A DNA stretch of 9,269 nt. Origin: Desulfobacteraceae bacterium (GTDB lineage Bacteria; Desulfobacterota; Desulfobacteria; Desulfobacterales; Desulfobacteraceae). The notes under the pieces were generated by a model. That model had not been told where the DNA came from. It saw nothing but the letters and a program-made list of their open reading frames with translations, and did not search any database. Position numbers and translations under genes: made by a program. Of the stretch, positions 6,512 to 9,269 are shown one piece after another (the stretch's first letter is position 1; each line of letters begins with the position of its first letter). The stretch lies in the NCBI GenBank assembly GCA_003354055.1, contig PIVQ01000257.1:1-9269 (forward strand). The letters run 5' to 3'.

Positions 6512-6611
6512 ATCGGCAGTCCGATTATTGATAAAACAGCCTAAAAGAGGCTGCAGTACCATTTATCAATTCTGGTTGCCACTGGCTTCCACAGGTATTA
6601 TTGCCAATGGC
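6512..6611 (+). promoter_or_regulatory. Leader with three potential hairpins upstream of the fusion gene
   Basis: Three dyads occur in order: ATCGG/CCGAT with a 4-base loop (6512-6525), CAGCCT/AGGCTG with a 5-base loop (6537-6553), and GCCACTGGC/GCCAATGGC with one mismatch and a 16-base loop (6578-6611), ending ten bases before the AAGGAG ribosome binding site at 6621. None is followed by a T run on the + strand, so none is a convincing forward intrinsic terminator. On the minus strand the second hairpin is followed by TTTTAT, but no minus-strand gene ends here. I match this to no riboswitch class. Confidence 0.25.
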
Positions 6612-6632
6612 TGCCAAATCAAGGAGTGTTTC

Positions 6633-8495
6633 ATGTCAAAGCTTAATTTGTCCAATTGGGAAGATCTTCTGGTTGCCCCGGAAACGGTTTTAAACCATAT
6701 TCAACCCGGGATGACCGTGTTTATCGGTACCGGTCCTGCCGCCCCAAGGACATTGATACGAACTCTTCTTGATGTGGATGCCCACAATATCAGGGACCTG
6801 GAGCTGGTTCAACTGACGGTCCAGGGAGAAACCATTCTTTCCCTGGACAAATTAAACGCACCCAATTACAGACTCAAAAGCTTTTTTTCAGGATATGTGG
6901 CCTGGGATACCATTTCCGACGGCCAGGTAGACCTGATCCCTGCCTACTCATCCGAAATCCCCGAAATTATAAAATCCCGGCGCATTGATGTTGATGTGGC
7001 CTTTATTCAGATTACTCCGCCCAATGAATCCGGATACTGCAGCCTTGGCGTGGCCGTGGATGTGGCACGGGAGGTCATGGACAAGGCCAGCCTTGTTGTG
7101 GGAGAGGTCAATGCCAAGATGCCCTTTACACTCGGAGATACCTTTGTTTCCATTGATGAGTTTGATCTTCTTGTCCGGTCGGACCGGGACCCTATAACCT
7201 ATACACCTGCCCCGGTAACGGATGTAATGAAAAAGGTGGCTGCCAACGTGGCCTCCATGATCCGGGACGGGGACTGCATCAACTACGCCCACGGGCCGAT
7301 GTTCGAAGCGCTGGTTCCCTATTTGTCCGATAAAAAGGATCTGGGGATTCATTCCCTTTATTTCACCGATGCCCTGGCAGAACTTGTGAATTCCGGTGCC
7401 GTAACCAACCACAGAAAATCCCCGTTCCGCGGGAAATCCCTGGCCTCCTATGCCCTGGGTACAAAAGAGCTGATGAAATGGCTTCACAAGAACCCTCTGG
7501 TGGAATTTCAGGGCATTGACTGGGTCTGTAATCCCCAGTTTATTGCCAATAACCCCCAGTTTGTGGCCATGTATGAAGGGCGGAAGGCTGATATCTTAGG
7601 CAGCGTGGCTTTTCCGTTAAGAGGCTCGGTCATTACCGGACCCGGAGAGGGCATTGATTTTTACAAAGGTGCTGAAGCCTCCAGGGACGGTGCCACCATC
7701 ATCGGGCTGCCCAGCCGTAATGAAAAGGGGGAGCCCAACATTCTGCTCAGCATCCAGAATTACGGCAATCAGCTCAGGCTTAGGGAATCCGTGCATGTCA
7801 TGGTTACGGAATACGGGGTGGCCATGCTCAAATGGCGACCGCTGCGGGAACGTGCCCAGGCTATTATTGACATTGCCCATCCGGATGACAGGGAGGAACT
7901 GATCAAGCAGGCCCGTGATAAGAAAATCATCTATCCCAACCAGATCTACGTCACCAGGTCCGCCCATCTTTACCCTGCCCATATTGCCTATACCAAGGTC
8001 TTTAAGGGTGATAAAACTGTCCGGTTCAGGGCCATGAAACCTTCGGATGAAGAGGCAATGCGCAGGTTCTTTTACCGGTGCTCCAGGGAAATGGTCTTTT
8101 ATCGCTTCTTTTACTCCATTAAGACCATGAGCCACGACAAGATGCAGGAATATGTCAACGTGGACTATGCCAAAGAGGTGTCAATTGTCGGGTATGGCGG
8201 AAAACAGGGAGAGGGTAAAATTATTGCAGAAGCCCGTCTGGTAACCGGGGACGAGAGTGACAATGACGGGGAAGTGGCCTTTTTGATTGACGAAACCTAT
8301 CAGGGCGTGGGTATCGGCACCTATCTCATGGATTTGCTCATCGTGGAGGGCCGTAACCGTGGATTGCGGACTTTGTCCGCCCAGGTGCTGTCCGATAACC
8401 AGCCCATGATAAAGGTATTTGAAAAAACGGGCCTGCCCCTTGAATCCCGGTTGGAAAGCGGGGTGTACCAAGTTTCCATCACCATCCAGAAATAA
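6633..8495 (+). CDS. Acetyl-CoA hydrolase/CoA-transferase-like protein fused to a GNAT acetyltransferase domain
   Basis: 620 aa. Residues about 5-450 follow the acetyl-CoA hydrolase/4-hydroxybutyrate CoA-transferase fold: GMTVFIGTGPAAPRTL near the start, DVAFIQITPPNESGYCSLG, INYAHGP, LGTKELMKW, VTEYGVAMLKWRPLRERAQAIIDIAHPD and others. Residues about 463-620 form a GNAT domain with the acetyl-CoA pyrophosphate loop QGVGIG (557-562) inside VAFLIDETYQGVGIGTYLMDLL. The ATG at 6633 has AAGGAG six bases upstream; an in-frame ATG at 6528 lacks an RBS. The catalytic glutamate of CoA-transferases, in a G-[IV]-H-[ST]-E motif, is replaced by Leu242 (GIHSLYFTD), and the usual GVGGQVDF loop reads GPGEGIDF (336-343). 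CoA-transferase activity is therefore doubtful. A role as an acyl-CoA-sensing or protein-acylating enzyme is possible. Cytoplasmic, with no membrane segments. Confidence 0.88.
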   Translation: MSKLNLSNWEDLLVAPETVLNHIQPGMTVFIGTGPAAPRTLIRTLLDVDAHNIRDLELVQLTVQGETILSLDKLNAPNYRLKSFFSGYVAWDTISDGQVDLIPAYSSEIPEIIKSRRIDVDVAFIQITPPNESGYCSLGVAVDVAREVMDKASLVVGEVNAKMPFTLGDTFVSIDEFDLLVRSDRDPITYTPAPVTDVMKKVAANVASMIRDGDCINYAHGPMFEALVPYLSDKKDLGIHSLYFTDALAELVNSGAVTNHRKSPFRGKSLASYALGTKELMKWLHKNPLVEFQGIDWVCNPQFIANNPQFVAMYEGRKADILGSVAFPLRGSVITGPGEGIDFYKGAEASRDGATIIGLPSRNEKGEPNILLSIQNYGNQLRLRESVHVMVTEYGVAMLKWRPLRERAQAIIDIAHPDDREELIKQARDKKIIYPNQIYVTRSAHLYPAHIAYTKVFKGDKTVRFRAMKPSDEEAMRRFFYRCSREMVFYRFFYSIKTMSHDKMQEYVNVDYAKEVSIVGYGGKQGEGKIIAEARLVTGDESDNDGEVAFLIDETYQGVGIGTYLMDLLIVEGRNRGLRTLSAQVLSDNQPMIKVFEKTGLPLESRLESGVYQVSITIQK

Positions 8496-8496
8496 A

Positions 8497-8619
8497 CTTA
8501 GGCCGAGTGTCAAAAATAAACCTCCCAGGTAATTGGCGTGGCGTTTCCATTCACGTCTATCCACTTGGAATAGTGGATTTTGTACTGGAAGATTTTAATT
8601 TGACGCCACGCCTTAGGCC
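8497..8619. mobile_element. MITE-like nested inverted repeat bracketed by an 8-bp direct repeat
   Basis: CTTAGGCC occurs at 8497-8504 and again at 8612-8619, like a target duplication, around a 107-bp body. The body has an imperfect terminal repeat, GTGTCAAAAATAAA (8507-8520) against the reverse complement of 8593-8606 (10 of 14 matches). Inside is a perfect 10-bp dyad GGCGTGGCGT/ACGCCACGCC (8535-8544, 8603-8612), then TTCCA/TGGAA (8545-8549, 8586-8590), and at the centre ATCCACT/AGTGGAT with a 6-base loop (8559-8578). Removing the body and one repeat would restore the palindrome TTAGGCCTAA. It sits exactly between two convergent genes and the right repeat reaches the methyltransferase stop. 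It has no ORF of its own. It may be a non-autonomous element, an intergenic RNA hairpin or a bidirectional transcription barrier; I cannot tell which without other copies. Confidence 0.5.
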
Positions 8620-9266
8620 TAAAGATTTTTATCCCTGGAGGTGCCCATACGGGAAAATACAGCCTGGTAAAGAACCGCTGACAGGGCGTTGGCCACATTC
8701 AGGGAGTTTTTTGTCCCGAACATGGGGATGTGTACCACATCATCTATTGCCCCAAGTACATGTGGAGAGATCCCGTATTCTTCATTACCCATCACAATAA
8801 CGGCTTTGGAGGGCCAGGTGTATTCATGGCAGGGAATGGATCCTGCAACCGTCTCCACACCGATGATTCTGAAACCGTCTTCTTTTTTTCGTATAAGGTC
8901 CTGCGCCAGGTCCTGAGTATGTTCTTCTACAATTCTGTCTTGAGCACCCATGGCTGTCTTTCTGACCTGGGGGCTTTCTTTGCCCAGGCAATTGCCCAGG
9001 ATAAGGGTCTGAACCCCGGCGGCTTCACATGTTCTGAATATGGATCCCACGTTAAACAGGCTGCGCAGCCCGTCCAGAGCAACCTTATAATCCATATCCG
9101 GCCGGTTTGTCTCCGGCGTCTCTCTGTCCCCTGTTATGATTTTTTCAAGAAGGTCGTGATCCCTGAGGCCTTTGCCTGAAGGGGCTCTGTGACCATGGAT
9201 GGCATCTGATACAAATATCAGCCATTCCCGGGTGTCGGCCGATTCCGGTAGCGGCGGGCAGGGCAT
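8619..9266 (-). CDS. SpoU/TrmH-family RNA 2'-O-methyltransferase (5' end may lie beyond the window)
   Basis: Minus-strand frame of 215 codons ending in TAG (8619-8621). The three SpoU motifs are present in order: LRSLFNVGSIFRTCEAAG (motif 1), VIVMGNEEYGIS (motif 2) and IPMFGTKNSLNVANALSAVLYQ (motif 3), which together form the trefoil-knot S-adenosylmethionine site. The product is expected to methylate a ribose in tRNA or rRNA; the target cannot be deduced. The first M is at 9266 and the frame stays open to the window edge, so the true start may lie outside. A start at residue 58 (MDYKVALDG) would give a TrmL-sized protein (about 158 aa), but it lacks a clear RBS. The N-terminal 57 residues are not recognised. 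The gene is convergent with the fusion gene, and its stop codon overlaps the right end of the MITE-like element. Confidence 0.88.
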   Translation of the reverse strand: MPCPPLPESADTREWLIFVSDAIHGHRAPSGKGLRDHDLLEKIITGDRETPETNRPDMDYKVALDGLRSLFNVGSIFRTCEAAGVQTLILGNCLGKESPQVRKTAMGAQDRIVEEHTQDLAQDLIRKKEDGFRIIGVETVAGSIPCHEYTWPSKAVIVMGNEEYGISPHVLGAIDDVVHIPMFGTKNSLNVANALSAVLYQAVFSRMGTSRDKNL

Positions 9267-9269
9267 ATC

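Noticed and set aside
6948..7487. Long minus-strand open frame (179 codons) inside the CoA-transferase/GNAT gene
   Set aside because: Antisense shadow of a gene with clear domain homology; its translation shows no recognisable motif and it has no RBS.
7617..8135. Minus-strand open frame (172 codons) opposite the junction of the two domains of the fusion
   Set aside because: Shadow of the same real gene, with no family features.
8535..8612. Nested dyad considered as an integron attC site
   Set aside because: No RYYYAAC or GTTRRRY core sites are present and no integrase or cassette context is seen.
8510..8698. Minus-strand open frame of 62 codons across the inverted repeat and the methyltransferase 3' end
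   Set aside because: Overlaps the methyltransferase in another frame and covers the dyad; no RBS, no recognisable family.
8730..9179. Plus-strand open frame of 149 codons opposite the RNA methyltransferase
   Set aside because: Antisense shadow; the minus strand carries all three SpoU motifs.
1..9269. CRISPR arrays, tRNA or rRNA genes, phage genes
   Set aside because: No regularly spaced repeats, no tRNA-like cloverleaf or CCA end, and no phage structural or integrase genes were recognised.

Overview
The window reads as chromosomal DNA from an anaerobic, sulfate-reducer-like member of the Desulfobacterota (Desulfobacter/Desulfobacula type). This is inferred from gene content: an anaerobic glycerol-3-phosphate dehydrogenase operon wired to heterodisulfide-reductase (Hdr)-like modules and a possible c-type haem, plus a CoA-transferase-like/GNAT fusion. 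No organism can be named from the sequence alone.

Layout. 1-270: 3' end of an unrecognised + strand gene. 294-437 (minus): a decayed C-terminal fragment of a DeoR/GlpR-type repressor with an in-frame stop. 438-632: AT-rich control region with a 20-bp palindrome (461-480), a sigma70-like promoter and a close match to the GlpR operator (592-611) at the expected transcription start. 633-6124: a tightly packed + strand operon glpA - glpB - membrane cytochrome/Fe-S protein (GlpC-like, N-terminal part) - CCG-domain protein (HdrB-like, the part that forms the C-terminus of classical GlpC), with junction overlaps of 4, 11 and 4 bp. 6202-6378: a 58-aa cysteine-rich, zinc-ribbon-like protein with a strong RBS and its own promoter candidate. 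6379-6632: a leader with several small dyads. 6633-8495: a 620-aa fusion of a CoA-transferase-like region with a C-terminal GNAT acetyltransferase. 8497-8619: a nested inverted repeat bracketed by an 8-bp direct repeat, MITE-like. 8619-9266 (minus): a SpoU/TrmH-family RNA methyltransferase, convergent with the fusion gene and possibly continuing past the window edge.

How the genes work together. GlpA (FAD, C-terminal [2Fe-2S] domain) and GlpB would oxidise sn-glycerol-3-phosphate to dihydroxyacetone phosphate in the cytoplasm. Classical GlpC appears split here into two proteins: a 574-aa membrane protein with about five helices, one CxxCH motif and four [4Fe-4S] motifs, and a separate 288-aa double-CCG protein. 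By the positive-inside rule the CxxCH lies on the periplasmic side and the four Fe-S clusters in the cytoplasm, suggesting a path from cytoplasmic G3P to a quinone or periplasmic cytochrome pool. The operator survives while the adjacent repressor gene is broken, so control has either moved to a distant homologue or been lost.

The most interesting items are the split, haem-bearing GlpC-like module, the CoA-transferase/GNAT fusion that lacks the expected catalytic glutamate, the GlpR remnant beside a preserved operator, and the MITE-like dyad at 8497-8619.
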